Positions 1 to 11,420 of a DNA stretch of 64,000 nucleotides are shown here, in pieces. Under the pieces are notes generated by a model. That model worked only from the letters and a program-made list of their open reading frames with translations. It was not told the DNA's origin and searched no databases. How positions within the stretch are numbered: position 1 is the stretch's first letter; every line of letters starts with the position of its first letter. The stretch is from Erythroxylum novogranatense. Lineage: Eukaryota; Streptophyta; Magnoliopsida; Malpighiales; Erythroxylaceae. The translations under genes and the position numbers were made by a program. The DNA lies in contig JAIWQS010000093.1 of the NCBI GenBank assembly GCA_029891385.1, positions 310,001 to 374,000 of the forward strand, given 5' to 3'.

Positions 1-2754
1 ATAGTAAAGGTAACATATACAATATACTTTAACTTCAACACTCTTACATTTTCACGGAAATACGTAAATAAAAAACTTTAAAGGCATTTTAGCTCAATAC
101 ATCAAAGCCTAGAAGAACAAAACACAAGTACTTCTTTAGCTTCAAAATGCTATCTAAAATCTAGTTTTCTAACATAAGACTTCTAAACCATCAAAATGCA
201 TCGGAGGTTTCTTGCTCAAAACTCGTGGAGGGAAAATGGGGGTGAGCACGACGGCTCCGTAGGTAACAAGTTTATAATAAAACAGAAGCAAAAACCTTTC
301 AAACTTAATTTCCATTTATAAACATTTCGCAGTAGAAATTTATCAAAGTTTCTTTTTCAAACTTTCAACTTTCCCAAAATAATCATAAAACTGTTATAAT
401 TCCTCAGGCGAAAACCTCAAATATTTAGTTCTTCAAAATCTAAACTTATCGCAATTAGAAAAATTTCAACACATGAATTCAACACATAACACATAATCTG
501 TCAATACATATGCAAAAATGCAGCGCACAACCAAATTGGCTCGAGAGTTCCGTAGAACAGGACGGACAACCCGAAGGTTATACCGTAAACAGGACGAGTC
601 CAATTTCGGATCATGGGCCCAAAGCGGGCAGCCGGAGAAGGCTATCGTCGGCGTGCACGTGACTAACAGACGTTACTCTCTCGCCCAAACAAAACACATA
701 ATCACATAATTCATGCTTTAAATCGGATTGCTCAAGGCCGATTCGAAACTTAACTTTTGCATATTATGCCATATCACAAAATGACATTTACAATTTCACA
801 TAACATTCACATGTATTAACATTCACATTACATAATCCAATCCCACAAAGAATGCAACACTTTCGACTTCATTGAAAAAAACATCAATTTTCTTAAATTT
901 GTCGAAACATTTCAGATAATGATAATTTCAAATCATTTCCAAAACATTGGATTTAGTCATTCGAAAATCACAATTTTCGACCAAACACTCATTTCTTGAT
1001 TTTCAAAATCACATAATTGGCCTCAAATTCAAACTATAAACGATTACCCACCTTGACTTCTTTAGCTCTAGGATTGGTCAACGTGTCCTTCTTCAATCTC
1101 CAAGTGCCTTATCGACCCTAATCAAAGCACAAAAAGTCTAATTACCAAAGGGTCACTATGCTGGAAAATTCGCAAGAATGCAAAACTTGACTTTAAGCCT
1201 ACCTACTCTCACTTATACCTTTCTTATACCTCCAATTACCTTATTTGTCCTTAATCAAGTATAAAAGCCTTAAGTAACACTAAACATCAAAGCTGGAAAA
1301 TTCGCAAGAATGGAAAACATGAATTAAAACCTACCTAACTTTGCCTTTGCCATTCCTAAACTATAACCATCATAACCTCGCTCAATGTAAGGCAATATTT
1401 TCGAACATCTCATGCCTTAAAGAGACTCACAATTGCTGATTTCTTAAACCTCTATAAACCCTCTTTTTCCCCTTTTCCTTCAATGCCTCACTTCACCTTC
1501 ATAAGCACAATAATCTCAATTTAACAAAAGGTAAAAATGCTGAAATTTTAAAGAATGGTAAAAAACTTGACTTTAACCACCTAGTCTCTCCAAAAATTTT
1601 TTTCTTTCCTTCATACAATCATTCTTCAACCATCATTTGTGAACAAGAAAAGATAAAGCCTAACAATACAATCAAAAAGTTTTCGAAATCCCTAACCCAC
1701 GAAAATCAGGTTTTTACTTCCATAAAATCAGATTTTTCTTATTCCCTCTCTAAGAATTCTTCCAATCACCATTGTTAAGCATGAAATACAAAACCTTAAC
1801 AATCAAGCCCTAATTAGCAAAAGAAACAATGCTAGAAAATTCTAAGGCATGGGAAAATACATAATCTCACTTATATTTTATCTAAACCATTAACATCAAC
1901 ACTTATCTTAAATAGCCAACAAAAATTTGAAAATCTTCTACCTAATAAGAAACTAACGAGAAACAGATTTTTGCTTCAACTTTATAACTCTTCTTCTTTC
2001 CTTTCTTTCTTCATAAATCATCCTTCAAACCACCATTTAAGCAAAAAGACAACAAATCCTAACTATAAATCCACAAAATTCAAATTTTCTTACCTTTGAA
2101 GATGACCCACGACTTCTCTTCTTGTTTCAAATGGAGGATAGCTTCTCCTTTACACTTTCTTCTTGTATAAAACACAAAGACCCAAGCTTTTCTCTCTTTC
2201 TTCTTTCCTTTGTCGAAACTCACACTCTCTCCTCTTCTTCTTGAAGTTTGGTGGTCTCTCTTCAAAGCCTTAGAAAATTTAAGTTTTAAAACCCTACACC
2301 TAACATACACGACACACATCTTCCTTCTTTCATTTTAATTCCTTCTTCTCTTTTAATTTTAACTTAAATGGGCCCAAACCAAAACCCTAGCCCATTTGCT
2401 TCCTTATTCTTACAAGCCTAAAGAAACTTTTTCCTACTTCATTTCATTGTTATTTCAAAGGGCTAAAAGCCCACTTGATTAACCTTAAGCCTTAAAAACA
2501 TTTCTAATCTTCTTAATGGCCCTTATACCAACTTATTCTATTTAAAAAATAAACCTCCATTCACATAATTCTTTTAATACTAACAATATATCACAAATAA
2601 TAATTTCTCATCAAATCAATTTCACTAAATTCCTTCATTTAATAATAATATCCTATACGATAAAATCCTCAATTTATTCCAACCAAATTAAAAATCATCA
2701 GACTAAAAACCTCAAAATAATTTAAACATGCTTGTTACGAATCGGGGCCCAACA
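1..2754 (-). mobile_element. Family-A long LTR, truncated by the window edge
   Basis: The right edge is a clean LTR terminus: on the minus strand it starts TGTTGGGCCCCGATTC, the same start as the family-A LTRs ending at 46752 and 52770. The sequence is collinear with those LTRs, including the GC-rich block near 240-270 (GTGAGCACGACGGCTCC) and repeated segments containing 'TGCTGGAAAATTC'. The neighbour at 2755 is not a polypurine tract, so this is the outer edge of a 5' LTR or of a solo LTR whose other end lies outside the window. The first five flanking bases are ACAAT; the matching duplication cannot be seen. It appears to have inserted into the family-C LTR that follows. No coding capacity is supported; small ORFs here are chance. 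Confidence 0.8.
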
Positions 2755-3910
2755 ACAATTGTCATACATCACACGCATTCTCAATTTCACTACACAGTCA
2801 GATGCATAATGGATGCAAATTCTCCTTTTATGTTATTGTTGTGATTGAGCGTTAACAGTTTCCCCATTCGGGCACTTTTCACAATGATCACATTTTCGGC
2901 AAGTAGGAGAGCCCTCAGGGTATATACTACTGCCCACTCATATTAGGAATAGGAGAGCCCTCTGAGTATGCACTATTTTCCTTTTTGGCCTTAGGCCCAT
3001 TCACTGATAATCGAGCTTAAAGCTCTGCTCACTAAATGCTTCAGCCACAACTGTTTAGTTACCACATATAATCATGCTTGGCATGCACTAACACTTGTAC
3101 AGTCACTAGCACACACATATATATCACTTCACTCGTTGTCACGATCAGAACACTCACTCATAATTCTATACACTGATTTGCAATCACAAGTATTCACATT
3201 TGTATCACTCACATTGGAAATAAATTCACACATTCATAACACATATTATCACATAAAGATCGAGGAACCAACTAGGTTACTCACCTGTAACTTCCGAACT
3301 ACTTCCTGGAAGTCCCAGCAATATCCGTGGACTGACGATCCAACGGCGTCTCTATAACAATTCAAACGCATTCTTATCACTATATGCTCAATCAATTAAA
3401 TTCACTAATGCACATGTCTTAATTCAAAATTATATGATGCATGATCATGATTCTCCAGCGCTCTGACCCAATTCCGCTATCTCTCGCTTCATAACCAAAA
3501 TTCACTATTCACTAGGTTAATAATATCCATTGATTCACAAATCTCTCATTTAACTCTAATTATACTTCAATTGTTAAAACATAACTCTTAGGTCACGATA
3601 GGAACCATAATCAGCTCTCTTTCAATAATTGAGAACTCGCTAATAACATTCAAACTCTTATCATTAACCTCACTCACAGACCTCTTTCTCTAGTTCATAA
3701 CAACTCCAGAATCACCTCAATTGGAGGTCTATACCATAAGATATACCCTAAAAACCAACTCACTTCACCTCAAAAAATCGCCGCTCGTTGCGACCAAGGA
3801 ACCCACGTCCCGGCGAGAATCGGCTAGCTCGTCGCGATGCACCGCTCTGCTCGTCGCGACGAGAACTTAATTCGCTCGTCGCGACGAAGCGGTCCGCTCG
3901 TCGCGTCGAA
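2755..3910 (-). mobile_element. Family-C LTR, distal piece (host of two insertions)
   Basis: Continuation of the minus-strand LTR that starts at 8905, separated from it by the solo LTR at 3911-7936. It carries a motif near 3265-3290 ending in TTACTCACCTGTA, which appears inverted in the plus-strand solo LTR near 6815-6845, so the two belong to one family in opposite orientation. The left side is cut by the family-A LTR at 2754. No ORF is credible. Confidence 0.7.
3784..3905. repeat. Array of TCGTCGCGACGA palindromes
   Basis: Five copies, two perfect or nearly so, of a GC-rich palindrome with core TCGTCGCGACGA start at 3784, 3828, 3850, 3875 and 3897. The steps are 44, 22, 25 and 22 bp. The fifth copy is interrupted by the solo LTR, whose TCGAA target duplication begins at 3906. 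The GC content is far above that of the surrounding LTR. The function is unknown; spacing of about two helical turns would suit a protein-binding array. Confidence 0.75.
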
Positions 3911-4440
3911 TGTAACATCCCATCACCGATGGGAAGGGTATTTTGGTAATTTGAGACGGGTTAGAAGTATTAAATTATAACTCGGCATGAATATACATCA
4001 TATAGCCTCTATAACTGATGATTGTTTTGAGCATGCACATGGTATACATGCATTCATGACATTTCCGACTTAAGTGTCAAATTAGGATCTTTTGTGAAAT
4101 TTATGCGAAAGTTGTATTTGGAAAATTTTTTGAAATGCGCCATAAATTGTTTTACATTTTTAGGGATTTATGAGAATTTTTCTGGAATTTTTTGGGGTTC
4201 TTGCCTAATCGAAAAATTCCAATCGATCGATCGAGTGGGCCTTTTCTGTATTAAAAAGGGGCTGCATAAAGGCATTAGGTTAGTGAATAAATAATTATGG
4301 AAATTGTTTTAGGACCATTAGCATAATTGGGATTAAGATTTAATTAGATTAAAGTTTATGATTAACTTATGTTAATTAACTTTAAATTTGTCTTTTTCCA
4401 TTTTAAAAAGCCAAGTGGCTTCTTATTTAATGATTTTGTC

Positions 4441-4453
4441 TTATATATATATA
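4441..4453 (+). promoter_or_regulatory. TATA-like box in solo LTR
   Basis: TTATATATATATA followed by CCACC, about 530 bp inside the LTR start, is the strongest TATA candidate on the plus strand of this LTR. The position suits a U3 promoter. Whether it is active cannot be told from sequence. Confidence 0.45.
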
Positions 4454-5369
4454 CCACCATCGACTTTTCTCCAATGTTCTACTTAAAAATTCATTTGTGG
4501 AAAGCTTGAAAGTCTATCTTCCTTTCTCCATCCGAAAGTGCATCATCTTGGTGTGTTCCTTCCTCCTTTGATTGTTTTGTTTTCATCCACTTTACAAGAG
4601 TCTTTCCTTGCTACTTGCTTACTTCTCTTCACACACAAAGCAAGCTTAAGCCTAGTGTTGATGATGATTAGTGTGGGGGTGAGTTATGGTCGTTGGTGAT
4701 GGTGAGAAGTAGAGAAGTGAAGTTAGATTTGAAAATTTGAAGAAGTGAAGAGCTTGTAACTTATTTAGGTAAGGAATAGAGTTGTTTTTTATGCTTTTGG
4801 TAGTTAGAAGCATTTATGAGCATCCTTTGGGCATTTATTTGATTATGAAAGTGATAGGTTTGAATGGGTTTAATGCATGTTTGTGTAAGGGAATTGGTTA
4901 TGGTAGTTAAAATAGGTGATAAGAATGTTGTTAATGATGTTTGTGATGTGTAATGAAGGGAACTAAAGTATGGAAGTGTGTAGGTATGTGCTGCCAATTT
5001 TTGTGTCATTGTAGAAGTGTATGTTGTGATGAATTTGGGGTTGAATTAGAGGTAGGAATGGATGCTTAGTGATATGTTATTGATGTTAGAAGTGATAGAA
5101 GTTAGATTGTTGATGAAAGCTGGAAATTGAGTTTTGAACCTACTGTCATGTTTTGTTCATAACTAATTATGTATGTGTGCAAATGAGCTATGGTTTGTGC
5201 CCAATGAAACTTTGGGATGTTTGCTACAACTTTGTGTGAAATAGGTGATGTTAAATTGTAATGTTAGAAGGGTGAATCTTTGCATGGAAAGTTTCTGTTT
5301 GTAGGGTATGTGAACAGTACCCGCATATATGACCTGATTATTTTTCTGATTTTTCTAAATTAATTGAGA

Positions 5370-6240
5370 TGGAATTTGGAAAAATGGTCTTCATGGAAGT
5401 TGTAGAATATTGAGTTAGCTTTCCATTTCCACTGATCTTGCTAATTTTAGAGTTGTATATTGGGAGATATGAACTGATTACTACTGACTGGTTTTGAGCA
5501 TTTTGATGAAACCTAGCCTAAGTGTTGAGTTTGTGAGCTTGCGGATTGGAAGCAATTTTAGCAAATTATGTGAACTGAATTAGTGTGAGTTATCTTCTGA
5601 AAAGTTGTAGAGGAAGATAATATCTTAAAAATGATATATGGCATGTAATTTTTAGAGGTCAGATTTGGGAGTTATGATTTTGCAAACATTGAACCTGCAT
5701 TAGGTTATGAATTGCTGATCATGGCAATAACTTGCATGACAGTTTTGAAATTGTTAGAAATTGAATTGGAGTTTAAGTTCTTCATGAAAATTGAAGTTTG
5801 AGATTTTATCTTTTCAGGAACATAAGGTAGTGAAATTGGTGACATTTGTGCTAAGAGATATGCTCTTTGGAAAATTACTGCCCAGATTGATTGATTTCAG
5901 TAGACTGATTCTTTGTTGAATTGTTTGACTTAGTTAGTTATGGAATTTGATTTTGGGTTCTTCATGAAAGTTTTAGATAAAATTGTGATCTTGATGAACA
6001 TATTTATTGTGTAATTGTTGACTGAAGAATCAGAGAGTTATGGAATTTGTAATGTACTGTTCTGTTTTAATGGGATTTGAGTAGGCAGTAGCTTTGATGG
6101 GATATTTGACACCCTTAGGGGTGAAATTGATTTTTATGGTCTTCTTGAGAATTGTAGAGGTTTTTATGATCTTTCCAACAAGGTATAATTTGTATTTTTC
6201 TGAATTGTGTGCTGAGAGCTATGAGTGTTGAAAGTTGGAT
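5370..6240 (+). repeat. Degenerate ~180-bp repeats inside LTR C
   Basis: About five related modules start near 5370, 5560, 5760, 5940 and 6110. Each runs roughly 'TTCTTCATGAAAGTTGTAGA ... GATCTT ... GAGAGTTATG'. The copies are strongly diverged. Similar modules occur in family-B LTRs (8906-9360 inverted and 56090-56600), so the module crosses LTR families. Confidence 0.6.
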
Positions 6241-7936
6241 TAGAAATAAGGAAAAAGGGAATGGGAATTGGAATCACGCCCAGTCGGTTGGGCGACGCCT
6301 CGCCCTAGCGACGAGGCCTAATGGGTCAGCCTTATAGGCGCCTTACGCTTCGCAAGGCAGGTGTATATGTTTTTTTTTTATTATTTGATTATTTGGTATT
6401 TGGTGATTCTTTTGTCGATTTCTTTTCTGTCCGACGTCCGATTGATTTGATTCTCGAGGCATCGGATTTGTGACTTATTGAATTTCATTTTGTGAGAAAT
6501 TGGGAATTTTTGGACGGGAAATTGACGTGGCCCCGGGTAACGGAGCCTTTAATCACTGTTTTGTTTAATTGGGGACCTATAGAGGTCCGAATTGCGCACC
6601 GTCGCCTTGATGGGTTTCTAATTTTTAGATGGAATTTTTATTATAGGAAAATTTGGATTTAGGGCCAGAAATCTCATGAACATGCATTCTACACTTACAT
6701 GTGCATTATTACTAGTTTGGATTGGATAGTTAGTGATCGGATTCCTCTCTGCTTGTTATAGAGGCACATTTGGAGCGTCGATCTACCGACGTTACCAAGA
6801 CTTCTAGATATTAGCTCGGAAGTACAGGTGAGTAACCTAGTTGGTTTCTCAAATTCCTAATTGCTTACATGCTGTATGAATTACTTGCAAAGGTGAACTG
6901 TATGATCACTGGCGTGTTTAGGATCAAATTGCATGCTACTAATGAATTGGATTGGACTATTACATGATTCTTGAAATCTATTGGATTGAATTGCATGCTT
7001 TCATCAGATCGGGCTGGATCACGGTGTGATCTTGGAGGCCGATATCTTGGGCTTTTATAGCCATAATTCTGAATCATTGAACATCGCATCGCATGCATAA
7101 ATGCATGATCGGATAATGGATGTGTCCCAAGTTGCTATTATCCTTGAAAAGAGCCTCGAGCTCTCATGCTGTCTTCGACGGGCTTAGCCCGGGAGAAAAT
7201 CTCGACGCGTCCCTACCGTTTCTTGATCGAGCACTTGGGTACAACATGAATAACTGGAAAAGAGTCACATATGCATTGCATACACTGAATGATTGTTTTG
7301 TGACAATTCTTCGCTACGTGATGACATAAATTATCAGAAGCTGCGATATAGTGCGTAAAAGTGTTACATGCTACTTGTGAATAGCGCAAATTGTTATACA
7401 ACATCAGAAGCGTGATATTATATCGATGTTGAATATTATCAGTATTATGCGGTACGTCATATGCGTAATGCATGATTTGAGTGAACCATCGATGATGGTT
7501 TCTCACTGAGTTCGCAAACTCACCCAACATTGCAAATATTTTTCAGGGATCGAAGAGTACCCCGTTGGGCACGGAGTATAGTCACGATTGCAAGTCAGAG
7601 TTAAGGTCGGGATCAGTTCACGTCTACATTTGTGACTTTTGAATTATATGTAAATTTGTATTTCCGCAAGATTTGTACTGGCATTGCTGAGTGCCCGATT
7701 GATTAATGTTGTATTGTAATTTGATTACCGAAATAATGTTCTGATTGAAAATGATTTCGTATTATAACGGGCCTAAATTATTTACTGATATTTGCGCACT
7801 CGATGGGTTTTAAAAAAAAAATGTATTACCAAGTTTTAAACTGCATTGACTGCTCTAGCATACGACCCTCGCGGGTCGCGGGCTCGGATATCACAATCGA
7901 TGTCGGGTTCGGGTCTCGTGGGAGTGGGATGCTACA

Positions 7937-8905
7937 TCGAAGGCGCGCTGGGTCTTCGCGGCGAGGCCAGACGCAGACGTCGCGACGTGCGCACGCTCTT
8001 CGTCTTCTCCAAACGATTTTTCCGCCATTAATACACTTAAAACCTCCATTAAACACATTAAATACCATAAATGCCATAAATAACCATAAATACAACATTA
8101 AAACACAATAAACTTACCAATCGAAGCTCAAGACCGAAAACCCTAAAATCTCCCAAACTCTTTCAACCTCTAACACCAACGATTTTCTTCCAAAGCCAAG
8201 CCAACCAACACAACTCCAAGCTTCTAGCAACTCTCCAACCACAAAGAAAGAGAAAGCAAGCAAAATCTCCAAGGAAAGAGGATCACGACACCCACGAGAA
8301 GAGGAAGAAGATTTGAGCCCTAGAGAAATGTCTTCCAATTTCAAACATAAGGTATTTATATATATAGGGCTGAATTAAACCTATAGATCATAGTCCCCAA
8401 ATTCATTCAATCTCAGTCTCTAAATTTCAATGGCTCATCTCAATAAGTCTTAAACTCACAATCTAACTTTTCCAAGCCATTTACCACTCACTTTCAGAAC
8501 CGGAATCACAATCATCAGTCTCTAAGCATTTTCTCGGTCCGGACACATAACTCTAGAAATTCCAAAAAAATTCTCATAATTCCTAAAAAATGTAAACCAC
8601 TCAATCTCATACTTAATTTCAATTTTTCAATTCTCTAAAATTCGATTCTCACTCTAATTCCACTATTCCACTCAAATTATCCCTAATTTCACTTTAAATC
8701 AAATCTAACTCAATTTTCTCAAAATTCACAATTCAACTCATAAACACAATTTAAATGCTGGAACAATCATGAATGCATGTCACTATATATATATGCATGT
8801 GCAAAATGATCTATCTCAGAGGCCATAAAACACTCGATCACTATATATGCAATCACAACACTACCTGTACCAATATGCTCATCGCATTGGTAACGGGATG
8901 TTACA
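7937..8905 (-). mobile_element. Family-C LTR, proximal piece
   Basis: On the minus strand it begins TGTAACATCCCGTTACC at 8905, a family-C start closely matching the solo LTR. It runs down to 7937, where the solo LTR interrupts it. The right-hand flank is CGGAA (8906-8910), its expected target duplication; the left partner is outside the window. It is inserted in the family-B LTR that starts at 9525. A TATA-like box lies near 8355-8366 on the minus strand. GC-rich stretches at 7860-8020 give overlapping ORFs on both strands, which I treat as chance. Confidence 0.78.
8355..8366 (-). promoter_or_regulatory. TATA-like box in family-C LTR
   Basis: The minus strand reads TATATATAAATA about 540 bp inside the LTR start, at nearly the same offset as the TATA-like box of the solo LTR of this family. 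The matching offset in two copies supports a U3 promoter. Confidence 0.45.
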
Positions 8906-9525
8906 CGGAATTTGACAAATTTGGTGTCAATAAAAAGATCAAAGGAAGCTCTACAACTTCCTGAAGTACTCAAAATCAAATTAGGTCTCGAAGAGGTCAA
9001 AAACTCAATCAAAGATTACATTCAAAACAGACTTTTCCTAAACGACTTCCAATTTTTAATCGCTCATAACTCCTAGCCCGATATCGAAAAATTGCAAACT
9101 TTATATCAATGGAAAGATAAAAACATCATATAAAACTTTCATGAAGACTACTTACTCCAATTCAGACTAAATCCATACGACGAGTGGCCTCGAAGCATAG
9201 AACACACAAATCTATACTTAATAGCATTTTCAAAACAAAGCATATCTTCGAAAAATCATATCTCTCAATCCCGACATCGAAAAATAGCAAACTTTATAAC
9301 CACAGAAAACTCTTAACATAATCTACAAGTTTCATGTAGATCATTTTCTCAAATTTTGCCTAAATCAAAAGTCAACCCTCAAGGCCAAAAAGTCAAACTT
9401 TTCACAAATTTTCATTTCATTTTTTTAACACTTTCTTTCTTTATTTCTTGATTTTTAACTCAATTTCAACCAACTGATCCACTTTTGAATATTTCTTATT
9501 TTTACTCAAAAATTAGGATCCAACA
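8906..9525 (-). mobile_element. Family-B 3' LTR, first 620 bp
   Basis: On the minus strand this begins TGTTGGATCCTAATTTTTG right after a polypurine tract. It aligns in inverse orientation with the plus-strand LTR at 55901-56550, for example the shared stretch on 'CTTCGAGGCCACTCGTCGTATGG'-like sequence around 9175-9200 and 56255-56280. It is cut at 8905 by the family-C LTR. Confidence 0.82.
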
Positions 9526-9541
9526 TTTCTCCCCCTCTTAA
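9526..9541 (-). promoter_or_regulatory. Polypurine tract, family B
   Basis: The minus strand reads TTTTAAGAGGGGGAGAAA directly before the LTR start TGTTGG. The same tract precedes the LTRs at 27246 and 46752. It is the plus-strand primer site for reverse transcription. Confidence 0.8.
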
Positions 9542-10138
9542 AAGAATTTCTTCATCGAAATTCATAATTGATTAAACTCCAACTTACGCACTTTCTTACT
9601 AATTCCTTTCCAGAAATCATAATCAAATCACTTTTCTTATCTACGTTTCTCATCATATCTCTTCACGACATTTCACTTCTTGTATCTCATATCACTCATA
9701 TAATCTCAAAGCACTATATCTATAACTCATTATTTCTTCATAAATGGACACAAGTCAATGGTCCATTTCTTAAGGAACCTTAATATGGTTCAATAATCAT
9801 TTAATCTTTATCATCATGTCATCTTTCAAATAGTCATTCTTTCATCTCACAGAAGTATAGGCTATATCAATTTCTCCCAATTCATTATGCAATTCACATT
9901 TCGAGTTCCACAAACACATGTTTCTAATCAATCATATTCTTAACACCCAAAGCAAACAATCACTTTAATTCTTCAAATAAGTCATGACAAGTCATTCCCA
10001 TCAATTTCACAATCCTAAAGTCATTTATACTTATTGTCATCGAACTCAAACGATCGCTTAGCACATTCTCACTAATTCACTTTTTATCCTTACGCACTCT
10101 TCTCAATCTTATATGCCCAGTTAAGATCCTATTACTGA

Positions 10139-10150
10139 GCTCTGATACCA
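10139..10150 (-). promoter_or_regulatory. Primer-binding site, initiator tRNA-Met
   Basis: The minus strand reads TGGTATCAGAGC, the standard plant LTR-retrotransposon primer site complementary to initiator tRNA-Met. It lies four bases downstream of the LTR end (...CCTAACA). It fixes the element orientation and the 5' LTR boundary at 10155. Confidence 0.88.
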
Positions 10151-10154
10151 TAAA

Positions 10155-10482
10155 TGTTAGGACCCGATCTGGGAACCGAATCCCAACTGAAAAGCGAAAA
10201 AAGATACGAATAACGAGGCAAATTCAAATTGGATCAATTGAATTCGATAACGACAAACAAAGCGAAGACGGAAGCAAAGTGGAAGCAAAGCGAATGCAAA
10301 TCGAATCTGTAATCGATAACAAGAATCGAAGCGGTTACAATCAAAGGCTAAACAGACATGGATCGAATTCAAATCTTACAATCAAAGTGGCGAAATGAAT
10401 CATATCCGACATCCGAGAACAACAACTAAAGAAAATGATCGCGTTGGAAACCTAGACTATCCAAACCCGATATAAATTTTTA
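10155..10482 (-). mobile_element. Family-B 5' LTR, last ~330 bp
   Basis: The minus-strand LTR end ...CCTAACA sits at 10155. The segment up to about 10480 matches, inverted, the plus-strand family-B LTR end near 59835-59908 (GTCTAGGTTCCCAACGCG in that copy). Beyond about 10482 the match stops and other sequence with a foldback element begins, so this LTR is truncated. It contains repeated AGCGAAAGC-like purine-rich stretches also found at the ends of family-A LTRs. Confidence 0.72.
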
Positions 10483-10491
10483 GCCTTTTAA

Positions 10492-10745
10492 TGTTGGACC
10501 CACACAGGCTAGCATTTTCCACCGGCGTGTGTTTGCGGGTTATCTGCGGCATCAACCAAATCGATATTGTCTCTTTGGTTACCATCGAACACACAACATC
10601 AAGGTTTTGTTGCTTTTAAAAGCGCCTCTCGAGGTTGAGCCTTGGCTCCCACCAAAGAGGACAATACTGATTGAAGGTTGATGTCATGAAAGATATCCCA
10701 AAACACACTTCCTGGTGGGAAATGCTACTTGATGTGGGTCTAACA
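10492..10745. repeat. Foldback (hairpin) element, ~254 bp
   Basis: The segment opens TGTTGGACCCACA and closes TGTGGGTCTAACA. The similarity continues inward: roughly 10492-10590 pairs with the reverse complement of 10648-10745, with mismatches and small gaps, leaving a loop of about 55 bp. Shared arm blocks include TAGCATTTTCCACC, ACATCAACC-like and TATTGTCTCTTTGG. It could be a foldback MITE or two small inverted LTR copies. No convincing target duplication is seen (TTTAA versus TCAAC). A transcript would form a long hairpin. Confidence 0.65.
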
Positions 10746-11204
10746 TCAACCACTAAACACCTTTAGTACATTATCTATGCACTTGGACTTAAATATGCAA
10801 ACAACTTTCACATCTATCTCTATAGTTCTAATTCCTATAATTAAGTTATACCTTTTCATATCCAATATGAACCATTCTTACATTATCATATATTTAATAA
10901 TTTAAATGTGGTTTTTTTATCTGTGATTAGTATATCTCACACACCCTTACTAAAGAGGACAACTATACTTCTACTTTCTTATAGACACGATAAATTTACA
11001 AACATCTTTAAAACAAAATTTGAATTCATCATAAAATGAATCTTTCAATATCTTATAGGCTTTCAATGCATAAATAAAAGCGCTAATTCTCATTGGATGT
11101 ATTTTCATAAGATCTAAACCTTTCAATTTTCATCTGACGACTTGTAATTATCTTGAGAACCATTCCCCTATAAGTATACATTGAAACAAACATTTTGTTC
11201 GTTA
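10746..11204. other. AT-rich spacer, nothing recognised
   Basis: No ORF, repeat family or RNA gene is supported between the foldback element and the SINE. It may be old, decayed intergenic DNA. Confidence 0.5.
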
Positions 11205-11420
11205 GGGGGTGTTCGATTTGGTGGAGTGAAGGGGCATGAGGTCAAAAAGTCCTGTGTTTGATTCCCCCTACCTACGCTCTCTTGATTGGGCTTATTGTAT
11301 AGGATTTGCCTAGTGTGGAGTACCCGATTGACGTGATTTATAGGCTATTGCATCAATTCGAAGGTTTGCCCAATGCGCATCTAAAAGGTAATAGTTGTGG
11401 GTTTCTCTGTTTAAAAAAAG
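11205..11420 (+). mobile_element. tRNA-derived SINE
   Basis: The segment has the layout of a plant SINE: an A-box-like TGGTGGAGTG near 11220, a B-box-like GTGTTTGATTCCCC near 11254, a body with GTGGAGTACCCGA and TAGGCTATTGCATCA, and a 3' end GTGGGTTTCTCTG running into an A-rich tail at 11412-11419. RNA polymerase III transcription from the two boxes is known for the class. The sequence agrees with a SINE type I recall from eudicot genomes, but the family name is not certain. I could not define clear target duplications. Confidence 0.68.

Larger units (their letters stand above)
3911..7936 (+). mobile_element. Complete solo LTR, family C
   Basis: The 4026-bp segment begins TGTAACATCCC and ends GGGATGCTACA, imperfect inverted termini with the TG...CA ends required of an LTR. 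It is flanked by the 5-bp target duplication TCGAA at 3906-3910 and 7937-7941. No internal domain, primer site or pol remains, so it is a solo LTR left by LTR-LTR recombination. It resembles the surrounding family-C LTR but lies in the opposite orientation. It contains a TATA-like box near 4441, degenerate ~180-bp repeats (5370-6240) and a GC-rich patch near 6280-6360. Confidence 0.88.
9526..10154 (-). mobile_element. Family-B mini internal region, non-coding
   Basis: Only 629 bp lie between the 3' LTR start and the 5' LTR end. There is no gag, protease, RT or integrase similarity and no credible ORF. The segment is bounded by a tRNA-Met primer site (10139-10150) and a polypurine tract (9526-9541), the two signals needed for reverse transcription, so the element looks structurally complete but non-autonomous. 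The bases just upstream of the polypurine tract match the last codons of the chromovirus pol near 27247-27285, pointing to derivation from such an element by internal deletion. A hairpin-like motif GCCCAG...CTGAGC at 10115-10140 touches the primer site. Confidence 0.78.

Noticed and set aside
518..709. Small plus-strand ORF
   Set aside because: It lies antisense in a GC-rich block of LTR A and is not kept in the other LTR A copies.
7803..8111. GC-rich overlapping ORFs
   Set aside because: They span the boundary between the solo LTR and the family-C LTR, so no single ancestral gene can lie there.
10492..10745. Solo LTR of a small TRIM element
   Set aside because: Ends are TG...CA, but the similarity is inverted along the whole length and no target duplication fits; foldback is the better description.
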